Shown here piece by piece: positions 31,331 through 41,700 of a stretch of DNA of 64,000 bases. Positions within the stretch are counted from its first letter, which is position 1, and each line of letters starts with the position of its first letter. A model generated the notes under the pieces. That model was not told the origin of the DNA. It saw nothing but the letters and a program-made list of their open reading frames with translations, and did no database searches. The translations under genes and the position numbers were made by a program. The stretch is taken from the NCBI GenBank assembly GCA_051710585.1, contig JBPESP010000004.1, forward strand, positions 124,001-188,000, given 5' to 3'. The stretch comes from JBPESP01 sp051710585 (GTDB lineage: Bacteria; Pseudomonadota; Gammaproteobacteria; Enterobacterales; Enterobacteriaceae).

Positions 31331-34300
31331 CTACATAGTTTGTAGCATACGATTCAGTGGGTAAACATACTTAAAAGTCTCTCTCGACTGCCTGCGTTGC
31401 TAGGGATTAATGGTTATTTTTTGAAAATTCTTTGGGGCTAGTCATTGTGTGAGTTTAGGGATATTGAACCAATAAGTACCAATAAATTATTTAGCATGAT
31501 AGGTGGCGTAATGATCAAAGTTGACGTACCGGCAGAGCACAATGAATCGCGGCTGGTGATCCCAATAAGGAAGGCGGTGTCAGGAGAGGGAATGTCGCCT
31601 TCCTCTATAGTGAATTCTACTAAATAAATAAGCTTCTCCCAGAAGGGAGCTCGTCAAAAAACAGTATGGTTACACTACACTGTAGAATGTAAGTGTATAG
31701 TAAAAATTACTATACTATGCAGCTAACTAGTGCTATTATTTTTATGTTAAAATAAAAATAGGAATGTTCATCCTATTTATGTGTTTCTAGGCAGAACCAG
31801 TGAAATTAAACCATGAGCGGGCGTCGTTAGTAGAAAAAATAGGCGCCTTCTGTACCCTGAAGTTTCGCTCTCTACTGGGAGACTCCAGATATTTATTGCT
31901 AGATAATATATCTACGCTGCTATTAGCGTAAGCAATAGCGACGATAGCGTGAGGCGTTGCGCCAAAACGAAAATGTTCTGCCAGCTGCAAGTCCTTGCAT
32001 TCACTAATAGCATTAGTGCACCACTTAATGTCGAGTATTACCTCAACTATAGTATGGCTTTGCGATTCACTTTAAACTAGAGCAACATAGTCACGATAGC
32101 CTAATAAATTCCGGCATAATATTACAGTTCATCGGCTTTTTGCTATGAACTAAAATTCTTTTCTGCACATTAAGCAACACCACATTCGTATAGCTGTCGC
32201 TGGTATCTATTCCAAACAATGAACTCATACGCGCTCATTACAGGAATGAGCTGGTAGCGTTTCAACTAACGTATAGTTATCTGTACGATAAACATCGTGG
32301 CCAGAGTATAGCTTAATTCCCCCCTTGGCGTACGTCATTTATGGGCGGAGAAGGACGCGGCGACAACACATATATCTTGTAACAAATCCTTTTCTCCTCA
32401 CAGAATTGGTAATGCTATTTCTTCATAAGAAATAACAAAATTCAGTATCATAACCATATACAGCGCTTGCTCTTCTCGCCATATCAAGAAGATAGATATT
32501 TATTTAAAAATACGCCAAAGCGCTAATTTTATCGGTGTCGATGACGATAAAATAGGCAATCTTATAATTGAAATTACCCCATTACGCTGCTTAACTCAGT
32601 TAGCTTTTCTGGGTTGAGACTACCTTATGTCTTGAATAAGTACAGCATTTGCATTTTCATCCACGATAGCGGAAAGCGACATATTGATGCCATCCATGTA
32701 AAATATGGTTATTTGAAATTCTGGAAAAACCCAACACATAGCGTTGTTTTTCCGCTACCGGAAAAACTCTAGAATTTAAGCTAAAGCCAGCGGAAATAGC
32801 AAATTTCTATTATCAGTTTAATTGGGTATATGGCAGACAAAAAACGGCCCATATGCTTATAGATATACTGACAGGCTAATAGTGATACCTATCCTAATCA
32901 ATAACTTTCTATCATCATTTCGGTGAGCCTACCATGCCTGGCGTCATAGAAATACCTTAAACTGAAGCTCGTCTGATCTCGATAATCGGATAGAGCCATT
33001 TTAGGTAATGCCCCTACCGTAATTGCGCCGATATACGAAGCTGCCGCCACCCGTTTATAAAATAGTGCCGCTGTAACTTATGTACTCAATTATTTCATGA
33101 TATGGCTATTTTATTTCACAACCTTTACATTATCATCTGCACGGACGACACTGCTCTACTCTCCTAATGGAGTTATATATGTTAAAACCATACCTTTGAT
33201 ATTATCTATCTAAGGTAAACTAGAAGTATATTCTACATTACAATTTTTTGTAATGAATCCACGAATGAAAATTTATTAATTGGATTAATAAATATAATTT
33301 TTCGTTGCGCTGAATATCAGTGCCATAGTCTAGTCTTTCATTCATATTATACTATTGCTCGATCGATTATTTTAGTACCTTAAGATTACTGATGATTAGC
33401 TTACCCCTTACCGATTGAAACTTGTGATTATTTGAGTATAAGAATTCGATCGTAAGATAATTTTTTTAGATCGAAATTCATTGAACATCCTAGCCCTCTC
33501 ATTTATAGAGAGGGCTAACTAAGGCTGGAATCTTCCTTTTGCACTATCAAAGACCTGTCGTATTTACGCTAGCTAAATATCATCATCCACCCCCCCTAAA
33601 TGCCCCTTTTCTTGATGGGCTTATGGAATTAAAATAAGGTAGCTTTGCGGATAGCAAAAATAAATAGATAAATAATCATATTATTGATAAGATAAAGTAA
33701 GGAAATATTGAACAATGATAAGTTTTAGCAATATTCAAGGCTATTAAACAGAAATTAACATAAAATTATTCTATATCAAATAGAGCATTTTTAAAATGTA
33801 GGTCGGATATGCGATTTTTTTAAAAACTTTATATCAAAAGTGATTTCTTATTTTGCGGTATTCAAGATAGTGTTGCAGGATCATATCTGCTAACGCTATG
33901 GGGAACATTCCTATATCTCTGGGAGAATCAAAGATCTTGATTTGCGCTATCTTTATGCCAATTATACTTATTACGATCTTCTAAATATTGATACAACATC
34001 TTCATCACCCCTGGTTGTTTCGATAAGGAGTTTACTGTCAGTTTACTGACTACAGCGGAGGATTTTACCTCTTATTTTCTAACACTAAGACCACGCTACA
34101 CTATCAAGGAGTAGTATTACCTATGCTCCTATATTGACACTGGTAATGTAGATTCATACCCCGCTATAGACAAATCGCACTTGTGATATAAGGCAGTATC
34201 GCATCAATACCTGCCACCTGATTCAGTAACGGATCGAAATTGCAAATACTTTAGTGTCGATTCACGCCAAAATACCTAGTTTTTTTTGTAGGCTTCTCAA

Positions 34301-34439
34301 TTATCATTACACCATTAAGCTTTTTGTAAATGTTTCTGTGCGGCGTGCAGAGTTTTGATCCCGTCGTTAAGTATCAATCGGAGCGTCAAAGAGTCCCGTT
34401 TCCGCTGAGACACACGACTATATTCCAGTGCGGAATTTT
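31331..34439. other. decayed DNA upstream of lpxD
   Basis: Synteny predicts skp, bamA and rseP upstream of lpxD, but I recognised none of them. Protein-like phrases exist (minus strand near 32.2 kb, MSSLFGIDTSDSYTNVVLLN; plus strand ORF at 31445) without a confident family. A perfect 10-base stem with a 7-base loop sits at 33491-33517. Confidence 0.45.
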
Positions 34440-35080
34440 ACAATTTTCTTTGGGGGCTTAACCTATCAACTCATACTTTAAAAGATATGAATTATGAATA
34501 TTTAATAAGCGCCAAAAAATAGCGGTGCACCCTAACGCCATGATTTAATCCGAGGTGTTCTTGGGGTATGACGTAACAATCAGCTTTGGTTATTTTATCG
34601 CTAAAATACTTGTATCGGTGGTGGTGGGCTACGCGCTTATGAACAACCTTGCTAAGCCCTGTATCAGGGTATTTCCATCGGCGCAAGAAGCTGTTTGCCT
34701 GATTCAATCCAGTACTGTGATTGGTGTAGGTGGCTTTAGTTATGCAAACGACGCTATGTGCTAAACGATACCCACATCAGCAGCGCCGTGATTATTGATA
34801 ATTAGTGCCAGATTGCGCATAACGTTGTTATATTATTAATAATACCATGCGGTTGCCAGGCTAATCAATAGCCATATGACTATCTACGATAAAATCACAG
34901 TAACCAGCATGGGTATAGTAAGTAATGTGCGCCCCATAATCAAACCCGGCATCTTATTCATCCGGGATTCCACTACAACTGAATAAAGAGTAGCGGAAGA
35001 GAACCGTATTAATTATGAATATCAGCGATATGAGAAAGCGGATGAAGCTATTGAACAAAAAAATTAGCAAAAAAAACTAA
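34440..35080 (+). pseudogene. lpxD: lpxD (UDP-3-O-acyl-glucosamine N-acyltransferase) pseudogene
   Basis: LpxD adds the second acyl chain in lipid A synthesis. Remnants: FLGYDVTISFGYFIAK (family LGDNV-IGAGCFVGK), CLIQSSTVIGVGGFSYAND (family CLIQSGTVVGADGFGYAND), SHMTIYDKITVTSMGIV (family GHMEICDKVTVTGMGMV), YSSGIPLQLNK (family YSSGIPLQPNK) and MNISDMRKRMKLLNKK before a TAA at 35078. The hexapeptide-repeat region containing the catalytic His is largely deleted, with several frameshifts. It sits where lpxD should, about 150 bases before fabZ. Confidence 0.9.
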
Positions 35081-35230
35081 TTATTCTCGCTTCTTATAGA
35101 GGATAATGCGCATCATGGTACTGTTGCCCAGTGAACCATTATTATATTCGCAATCTGCTTCCTTTGTCCTACCGGGATTAAAGCGGGCCGTGTTGTTAAT
35201 GCTACGTTTTTTATAGACAGGAAGAGTATT

Positions 35231-35695
35231 TTGACTACTGACACTCATACTCTGCATATTGAAGAGATATTAGAACTTTTGCCCCACAGCTTTCCGTTTT
35301 TGTTAGTGGATCGCGTGCTGGATTTTGAGAAAGGGAAGTTCCTACGAGCAGTAAAGAATGTTTCCTTCAATGAACCTTTTTTTCAGGGCCATTTCCCGGG
35401 TAAACCGATTTTTCCCGGTGTACTTATTTTAGAAGCTATGGCACAAGCGACTGGCATTCTGGCGTTTAAAAGCGCTGGTAAGCTGGCGCCGGGGGAACTC
35501 TATTATTTTGCTGCTATTGATGAAGCCCGGTTTAAACGTCCAGTACAACCAGGCGATCAGATGATTCTCGAAGTGGAATTCATTAAAGAACGTCGTAGTG
35601 TCGCGCGCTTCAAAGGTGTTGCTAAAGTTGATGGCGAAATAAGTTGCGAAGCGTCGATGATGTGCGCCCGTCGTCGGGGAGATCTGAATACGTGA
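35231..35695 (+). CDS. fabZ: FabZ, 3-hydroxyacyl-ACP dehydratase
   Basis: FabZ dehydrates 3-hydroxyacyl-ACP in fatty-acid elongation. It has 154 residues (151 in E. coli). The start is TTG, also the E. coli start, preceded by AGGAAGAG. The hot-dog fold motif FFQGHFPGKPIFPGVLILEA contains catalytic His and Glu; DEARFKRPVQPGDQM follows. Its TGA overlaps the lpxA GTG (GTGA), so the two are translationally coupled. Sequence identity to enterics is very high. Confidence 0.97.
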   Translation: MTTDTHTLHIEEILELLPHSFPFLLVDRVLDFEKGKFLRAVKNVSFNEPFFQGHFPGKPIFPGVLILEAMAQATGILAFKSAGKLAPGELYYFAAIDEARFKRPVQPGDQMILEVEFIKERRSVARFKGVAKVDGEISCEASMMCARRRGDLNT

Positions 35696-36480
35696 TTGAT
35701 CAATCCGCTTACGTACATCCTAGCGCTATTGTGGAAGATGGCGCTATCATCCATGCCGACGTGCATGTCGGACCGTTTTGTATTATCGGGCCACAAGTCG
35801 AAATTGGCGCACGTACCGTACTTAAGTCCCACGTGATAGTGAAAGGTATCATTTACATAGGTGAAGATAATCAAATTTACCCATTTACCTCACTTGGCGA
35901 TGTTAATCAGGATCTGAAATATGCTGGGGAGCCAACGCAGGTCAAAATAGGACACCGCAACCGAATTAGAGAAAGCGTGAGCATTCATCGTGGCACGATG
36001 CAAGGCGGAGAAGTCACTCGGGTCGGTAGCGATAATTTGCTAATGGTGAATACTCATATTGCCCATGACTGCACAGTAGGTAGCCACTGCATTATGGCAA
36101 ATAACGCCACACTTGGCGGTCATGTAACGGTCGACAATTACGCCATTATCGGCGGTATGACCGCGATACATCAGTTCTGCGTTATTGGCGCTCACGTAAT
36201 AATTGGCGGCTGTTCCGGTGTTACTCAAGATGTGCCACCGTTTATTATTGCTCAAGGTAATCACGCCACACCTTTCGGCCTGAATATCGAAGGGCTGAAG
36301 CGCCGCGGTTTTGAACGCACCGCGCTAAACGCTATACGTGCCTCTTACAAAATTATTTACTGCAACGGAAAAACCCTCAATGAAGCTAAGTTGGAGCTGG
36401 AAGCGCTGGCGCAGGAACATCAGGTGGTTAATATTTTCTTAGACTTTCTATCCCGCTCCCAGCGCGGTATTATCCGCTAA
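35692..36480 (+). CDS. lpxA: LpxA, UDP-GlcNAc O-acyltransferase
   Basis: LpxA transfers 3-hydroxymyristate from ACP to UDP-GlcNAc, the first step of lipid A synthesis. From the GTG at 35692 it has exactly 262 residues, as in E. coli, starting VIDQSAYVHPSAIVEDGA. The open frame extends upstream within fabZ, but that part does not align. Left-handed beta-helix hexapeptides run through about residue 190; the catalytic His lies in NTHIAHDCTVGSH, followed by HQFCVIGAHVIIGGCSGVTQ and the helical C-terminus ending FLSRSQRGIIR. It is followed two bases later by lpxB. Confidence 0.97.
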   Translation: MIDQSAYVHPSAIVEDGAIIHADVHVGPFCIIGPQVEIGARTVLKSHVIVKGIIYIGEDNQIYPFTSLGDVNQDLKYAGEPTQVKIGHRNRIRESVSIHRGTMQGGEVTRVGSDNLLMVNTHIAHDCTVGSHCIMANNATLGGHVTVDNYAIIGGMTAIHQFCVIGAHVIIGGCSGVTQDVPPFIIAQGNHATPFGLNIEGLKRRGFERTALNAIRASYKIIYCNGKTLNEAKLELEALAQEHQVVNIFLDFLSRSQRGIIR

Positions 36481-36482
36481 TT

Positions 36483-37631
36483 ATGTTAGCACGCCCCATA
36501 ACCATCGGTCTGGTAGCTGGCGAGATATCGGGGGATATCCTCGGCGCTAGATTGATACGCGCGCTGCGTACCCATCTACCAGAAGCTTGTTTCGTCGGCG
36601 TGGCCGGCCCGCATATGCAGGCCGAAGGAATGCATGCCTGGTATGATGTAGAAGAACTAGCGGTAATGGGTATCGTGGAAGTGCTCGGGCGGCTGCCACG
36701 TTTGCTACGTATTCGCCGCGACCTGACCCGTCGGTTTACCGCTCTGCGTCCTGATGTCTTTGTCGGTATTGATGCGCCAGATTTTACGATTACCTTGGAA
36801 GGGCGCCTTAAGCGGCGTGGTATCCGCACTATCCATTATGTTAGCCCCTCTATCTGGGCCTGGCGGCAGAAGCGATTGTTTAAAATTGCCCGCGCCACTG
36901 ATAACATATTAGCCTTTTTGCCGTTTGAGAAGGCGTTTTATGACCGCTACAATATTCCCTGCCAGTTTGTCGGCCATACATTAGCGGATGCCATTCCTCT
37001 CGATCCAGATAAAGCAAGTGCACGGCAGGTGCTGGGTATTGCTGCTGAGGCGCGCTGTCTGGTACTTCTACCGGGGAGTCGCAAAAGTGAAGTGGCACTT
37101 TTGAGCGCAGACTTTCTGCGCGCAGCTGAGCAGCTGTATACACGTTTTCCAGGACTGGAGATTATTGTACCATTGGTAAATCCGGCTCGGCGGGCGCAGT
37201 TTGAGCACATCTTGGCAGCAGTAACACCGGCGTTACCGGTGCGTCTTTTGGATAACCAGGCCTGCCAAGCCATGATTGCTGCTGATGCCGCCCTGCTGGC
37301 TTCCGGAACTGCGTCCCTAGAGTGTATGCTGGCAAAGTGCCCAATGGTAGTGGGCTATCGTATGAAGCCCTTAACATTCGTATTGGCGCGACGGTTAGTG
37401 AAGACACCGTGGGTATCGTTACCAAATCTACTGGCTGACTGTGACCTAGTTAAAGAATTGTTGCAGGAGGCGTGCCAGCGGGATAGGTTAGCCGCAGCCT
37501 TAGAGCCGCTGCTTGACGATAATGATCAGCGTACAACGTTACTAGCAAAATTTCGCCAACTACACCAACAGATTCGCTGTAACGCCGACAAACAGGCAGC
37601 ACATGCAGTGATGGCACTTATTAACCGTTAA
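36483..37631 (+). CDS. lpxB: LpxB, lipid A disaccharide synthase
   Basis: LpxB condenses UDP-2,3-diacylglucosamine with lipid X to form the lipid A disaccharide. It has 382 residues, the E. coli length. Blocks visible: LVAGEISGDILGARLIRAL, ELAVMGIVEVLGRLPRLLRI, FVGIDAPDFTITLEG, YVSPSIWAWRQKR, LAFLPFEKAFYDR, LPGSRKSEVALLSADFLRAA, LASGTASLECMLAKCPMVVG and a C-terminal LHQQIRCNADKQAAHAVMAL. The frame is undamaged. Downstream rnhB is dead and dnaE and accA are absent. Confidence 0.97.
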   Translation: MLARPITIGLVAGEISGDILGARLIRALRTHLPEACFVGVAGPHMQAEGMHAWYDVEELAVMGIVEVLGRLPRLLRIRRDLTRRFTALRPDVFVGIDAPDFTITLEGRLKRRGIRTIHYVSPSIWAWRQKRLFKIARATDNILAFLPFEKAFYDRYNIPCQFVGHTLADAIPLDPDKASARQVLGIAAEARCLVLLPGSRKSEVALLSADFLRAAEQLYTRFPGLEIIVPLVNPARRAQFEHILAAVTPALPVRLLDNQACQAMIAADAALLASGTASLECMLAKCPMVVGYRMKPLTFVLARRLVKTPWVSLPNLLADCDLVKELLQEACQRDRLAAALEPLLDDNDQRTTLLAKFRQLHQQIRCNADKQAAHAVMALINR

Positions 37632-37659
37632 TTCTTTTACAAATCGTAAATCCATAAAG

Positions 37660-37960
37660 GAATATTTTATCTATACATGTAGCGCCGCTTATTGTCGGTA
37701 TTAACTAAGTAGGATGCTGGAAGACCTTGATAGAGGTGACCACCGTCGTGGTACTAGATTCTAGCCGCTGATTCTAGCCGCTTTCCATCTATAAAATTAG
37801 CACTGCAGGGCGCAACCGATGCATCATCAACGAAAATTTACGCTAGATCCACAGCAAGTGCTAGTTCTTACATGAACCTATCACCGTTATACAGCGTGTT
37901 CATTGCACCAAAATCTTTTAATCTCTTAGTAGATAATCCACATAGCCGAACTACATTTTA
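37660..37960 (+). pseudogene. rnhB: rnhB (ribonuclease HII) remnant
   Basis: RNase HII removes ribonucleotides from DNA. The remnant reads APLIVGIN-VGCWKTLIEVT (family LVAGVDEVGRGPLVGAVVT) then VVVLDSSR (family AVILDP), with the catalytic D/E pair already lost, and later YSVFIAPKSFNLLVDNPH (family VAGLSIAPK-VLVDGNRCP). It lies 30 bases after lpxB, the enteric position. It is strongly decayed, so the call leans on synteny. Confidence 0.65.
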
Positions 37961-38620
37961 TTAACCTAACCATATACAGTAACTACTTAATAATATTGTT
38001 TTTTAGAGATGATACCAGGGCTTTATATGTAGTTAAATTGATATAAAGGAGGTAAAACCGGATACGTGGCCGATCCTGCTTACGTGCTGAACATTTTTAC
38101 TGGAAAGTAAATGTAAAACCGTGAAGATTAAATTATGATTAGCTTACAGAATGTGCAAGTAGTATTCAGCCTCAACCGTCCCCCAATATTTATCATGGCT
38201 TTACAAGTTTATTCATCATTAAATATAGCCGATAAGCTGGTGCTAGTCAAACCGCTGATGGCAAAATATATTCTTTACTGATTCTTGTTAATTAATTCTG
38301 GATATACATGAAGCTTAATCTCAAGGAGATAGTACTAAAATTGAGTTGCCGGATTGCCTATTGTCGTGTTCTTTTACTAGCGGAAACACTGGTCTATGTT
38401 ATCGTACTAGAGGGGGAGTCGTGAGACTTATCCAGCGCGACAACGTTTCATAATTGAAACTCAACAACCAGCTAATCAAGCGCTTTTGTGATTGTTTTTA
38501 TGTCGTATACTGTAATCTGCTTACGGAAATCGATAGGGTCTTCCCTGGTCGCCGGAAACGCGTGGTGCCGGGAGAAAAAAACATTCATAGCAGCGATAGA
38601 GGGAAACGATGGTTTAAAAG
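37961..38620. other. decayed DNA; dnaE and accA expected here but absent
   Basis: Between rnhB and tilS enterics carry dnaE, accA and other genes (more than 5 kb). Only about 0.8 kb remains and no DnaE or AccA motif was seen. A phrase FPGRRKRVVPGEKN near 38540 might be a tilS trace. Confidence 0.5.
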
Positions 38621-38627
38621 AACGGCA

Positions 38628-38683
38628 GGACGGGACGGGACGGGACGGGACGGGACGGGACGGGACGGGACGGGACGGGACGG
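38628..38683 (+). repeat. pentanucleotide tandem repeat (ACGGG)n
   Basis: About 11 perfect copies of ACGGG, one of the most GC-rich spots in the noncoding DNA. It keeps two overlapping frames open by encoding repeated GRDGT residues. The purity implies recent slippage expansion. It lies in front of the recognisable tilS end. Confidence 0.97.
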
Positions 38684-38799
38684 TAGTGTAAGTTGCACCT
38701 TAGAAAATAGCTATGCCTATAATGCCAATGGTGATTTCACACAATCTGACACTAAAACTAATTATTCCTTCCAATGGAAGCCCTTCATCAGCACAGAGT

Positions 38800-39067
38800 G
38801 ATGCCGCTGATATTTTTTGCGTGCGAATCCTTTTCCGGCAAAGAGGTGTCAGTGCGTTTCGGTTACGTGTATAGCTTCTTTAATATTGGCTGAACATTGA
38901 AATTTAGTAAGAGCTAACAATTCTAACGTGACGGCACAGCTATATACATACCCACCATACCACCGCTGTTTTATAATGAAAACTCATTACATCACAAGGC
39001 GTCTTTGTATCTTAGAAGACGCGCTGCGTGAGTATTAGGTATAATGGTATTTTGGTATTCAGGGTAG
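38800..39067 (+). pseudogene. tilS: tilS (tRNA-Ile lysidine synthetase) 3' remnant
   Basis: TilS converts C34 of tRNA-Ile(CAU) to lysidine so it can read AUA. The remnant shows GKEVSVRFGY (family EAVSVRFKA), then a frameshift, IPPLFYNENSLHHKASLYLR (family TPLLFYGETLIAAAGVFVT) and GIMVFWYSG before TAG. It is convergent with rof, as in enterics. The ATP-pyrophosphatase N-terminal domain (SGG-DS motif) is not visible, so this copy cannot work. Confidence 0.8.
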
Positions 39068-39192
39068 TAACAGTGCGATGACCATAGTACCAGATGACGG
39101 CATTCAGAGTGGCGTGTTCTCAGACAAGGTGGTGGAGAGAAGGGAGATGAGCGGAGGGTTTCTGCGCAGTAGCCTATGTGAGGAATAGGGAA

Positions 39193-39453
39193 TTATTCTA
39201 CGCTGATCACTACGGTACCCAGTTCGGGATGGGTAAAACTAGCAATATAATCAAGCCGGACATCCTGATTGACGCCTGCTTGATTGATAACTAGGTACTC
39301 AACGTGCTTTCTTGACAGCATTTTGCGCGCAGCGCCGGTCACTGTTTCCCCATTACGGAGTGTAATATTTAATACCCAATGGCGCGTACAGGCAAGTTCA
39401 AGATTATCGTAATCATCACAGTTAATGGGTTGATATTCTTCATTCATAGTCAT
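39193..39453 (-). CDS. rof: Rof (YaeO), Rho-binding antiterminator
   Basis: Rof is an Sm-like small protein that binds Rho and inhibits termination. It has 86 residues, the family length: MTMNEEYQPINCDDYDNLEL (family YQPINCDDYDNLELAC), then SRKHVEYLVI, RLDYIASFTHPELGTVVIS. ATGs exist at codons 1 and 3; the first matches the E. coli start. The start overlaps the end of the yaeP fossil by 14 bases, as in enterics. Its retention amid so much loss is notable, since it is dispensable in E. coli. Confidence 0.95.
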   Translation of the reverse strand: MTMNEEYQPINCDDYDNLELACTRHWVLNITLRNGETVTGAARKMLSRKHVEYLVINQAGVNQDVRLDYIASFTHPELGTVVISVE

Positions 39454-39560
39454 AAGCGCTCACCTATATTTATAGGGTGGTAAATGCCGCTTCTGCCCTG
39501 CGGGGGGGGATAAACCAGGCTTTACCGGTGATCCCACACATCAATCAACAGTTATTCCTT
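39440..39560 (-). pseudogene. yaeP: yaeP 3' remnant
   Basis: YaeP is a small conserved protein encoded immediately upstream of rof. The last codons read AEAAFTTL-I-VSAYDYE and stop at TGA (39440), matching family EKAAYAAANLLVSDYVNE. Two in-frame stops (TAA, TAG) disrupt it, and the N-terminal part is not recognisable. It overlaps the rof start. Confidence 0.7.
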
Positions 39561-39704
39561 AAATAATATAGCACAGTGCGATTTAAATCTTTTAAGAAAA
39601 AGCGATTAATTCACAAACCTTTAGCTCCTAAATCAGTGCTGTTAGTTATTAATCAGCGTAGTCAAGTATATACTACGATCATTAATAATAAAGGGGGAAC
39701 TATG

Positions 39705-40150
39705 ATGGCGCTAAAAGCTGCTATCCATAAACAACAGCCCATATTGCTAATATAGACTGTAATGATTATTGTGAATCTAATCTGGTATTACCACAATACT
39801 CCTTTGAAACTCCACAGCGTATGATATTACGATTGCCAGCATAGGTATGCCACGCCTATATGAGCGTCTTGAATTCACTCGCAAGGGTGTGTGCGGAAGA
39901 TGAATTTTGGGCTTTGTGATGATAATCACAGCGAAGCTGAAGTATGAATTGAAGTAGGTATAGCGAAAAAAGAATGTTTACGAAAAGCTATCCAGCATAC
40001 CCATCAAGTTATCTTATATGCCTATAATACGCGCATCACCTGTAGACTGCAATTTATCAGTTCACTTTATCGAAGATAAACAGTATAACGCACTGGCGCG
40101 ATGGCTATTACTTGGCGCAAATTCGAAATGGAATTGCTGGTGTGTTTTAT
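39705..40150 (+). pseudogene. yaeQ: yaeQ pseudogene
   Basis: YaeQ is a conserved PD-(D/E)XK-like protein of unclear role. The fossil starts MALKAAIHK (family MALKATIYKA), then in shifted frames FETPQRMILRLPA (family SETQERMMLRLLAW), ERLEFTRKG (family ERLQFTRGL) and SVHFIEDKQYNALARWL (family SVWYLDDEQLAKVSAFA). Stops and frameshifts throughout. It is divergent from yaeP/rof, the enteric arrangement, and has a good ribosome site (AAGGGGGAAC). Confidence 0.85.
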
Positions 40151-40959
40151 AGATTAGGAATATTCTAGAAAATATTTTATTGCTAATATGCTGATAAAAA
40201 TAGAGTTTTTATTTATTTTTTTTGAATAATAAGATTATTAGGCACCCTTCTTGCTAACCGTCCATAATCAGCATAAAGTAGGTTAAAGAGGACTGACACA
40301 ATGTGCCCCTTTTATCTAAGATACCCTTATAAATTAACTTCATTGGGTATTTTTTAATATTGGCCAGCATACACGATAAAGCGTCTATAATCATCCTACT
40401 GGATATATTTTTATTATCGAAAATGGTTATGCTGTCAATGCAGAAGAAAAAGAGTAGAATGATTTTAGCAAACATATCGTCAACACCTTAACCTTTTTTC
40501 GGTACTTATTATATCTCTAGGATATGGAAAAAACTGTTCTACCTCAACAAAAATGAGGAAGCCAGAACTCACTGATTATTTCATGTAACGGAGCAGTTAC
40601 AACGAGTTTTTAGTTACGAAAATAGAAAATTCTCTTCTCCTAATTTAGGAATATTTGCTAAATTCGCAATATTTTGATTTTGATATTAATAATCAGAGTC
40701 AAAAGATAAAGTTTTATGCTATCTAAGAATTTGATCTTTGCTTATATTTTTAGCCGCTAAGGTAAAAAGTGCGTTTTAGCCATCCATCACGCAAGAGATT
40801 TCATCTTCACAATTACTCTCGTAGGGATTAAGAGAGCGGCATTCAATGCACTTAATAAGTATTATTTATATATTTTATAAGCTTTTTTATTTAAAAAAAA
40901 CGTTTTTCTATGAGGAAAACCGTGCTACTCATTAGCAATCATCCCATGAGAAGAATGAA

Positions 40960-41700
40960 TATTTCCTTACTCAAACCCGCTTTCAACGCCGCGATTGTTC
41001 TATAATTGATCCCAGTAATTTTACCACCAATATTTAACGGGAGTTAGTTTTGACTATCAGCTGATTGTGGGTGATGGTGTGTATATAGGCTCTCTATCGA
41101 GAGCGGGCCAGAATTATTACAATAGCGACTGATTTAGCAAAATTTATTAGTACTACCATCGGCTTTAAATACTATTTAGGGTATCCTTTGTTGCAGAGCA
41201 GCATTCATTACTGGCATCATTAATTTTTTGATTTTAATGATAGCAGTGGTATTTCATTTTAGTTGTCATACCAGCATTTCAGATCTGAATGAGATCTACG
41301 TAATATTAACACTATCACTAAACCATACCACAAAAGGGTACTTGATTTAAGTCTGATAGCCGACAGTGATATCCTCTACGGTCGTGAGTACTACGCGGCC
41401 CGTGCAGGTAGTAGTATAAAGATTTGTGTATTTCCATATTTCGCTGTGGTGGTAAGCAATAATGATGCTGCTGTTATTTTTGCTGATCATAATGAGACTT
41501 GATCTGACCACATTCTGGTGATAATCCAAGTATTGCCCATCTTCAGTATCGCACTGAAACCACTATTGCTGTTCACTAGTAATCGGAAACTGATGAATAA
41601 TTTTGTTAAATTTGCTAGTGATTAAAGCGATGGGCCACCCTGATTATAGCAATGGTTGTTATGCTGAATTTATTGATTGGCACCACCATAAGATGTTGAA
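40960..41700 (+). pseudogene. mntH: mntH pseudogene (second copy)
   Basis: A broken copy of the manganese transporter gene whose intact paralogue starts at 49017. Nucleotide stretches such as CCCGCTTTCA-CGC-GC-ATT, then TTGATCC-AGTAA-TTT-CCACC, follow the intact gene closely around the DPGN motif. A later block (TTAGTGGTCATACCGGCATT in the intact gene) survives near 41260 with substitutions. About 500 bases are deleted relative to the intact gene and stops abound. Confidence 0.88.

Noticed and set aside
38454..38801. 115-codon plus-strand ORF as a gene
   Set aside because: It is open only because the pentamer repeat has no stops; flanking codons match no family except a doubtful tilS trace.
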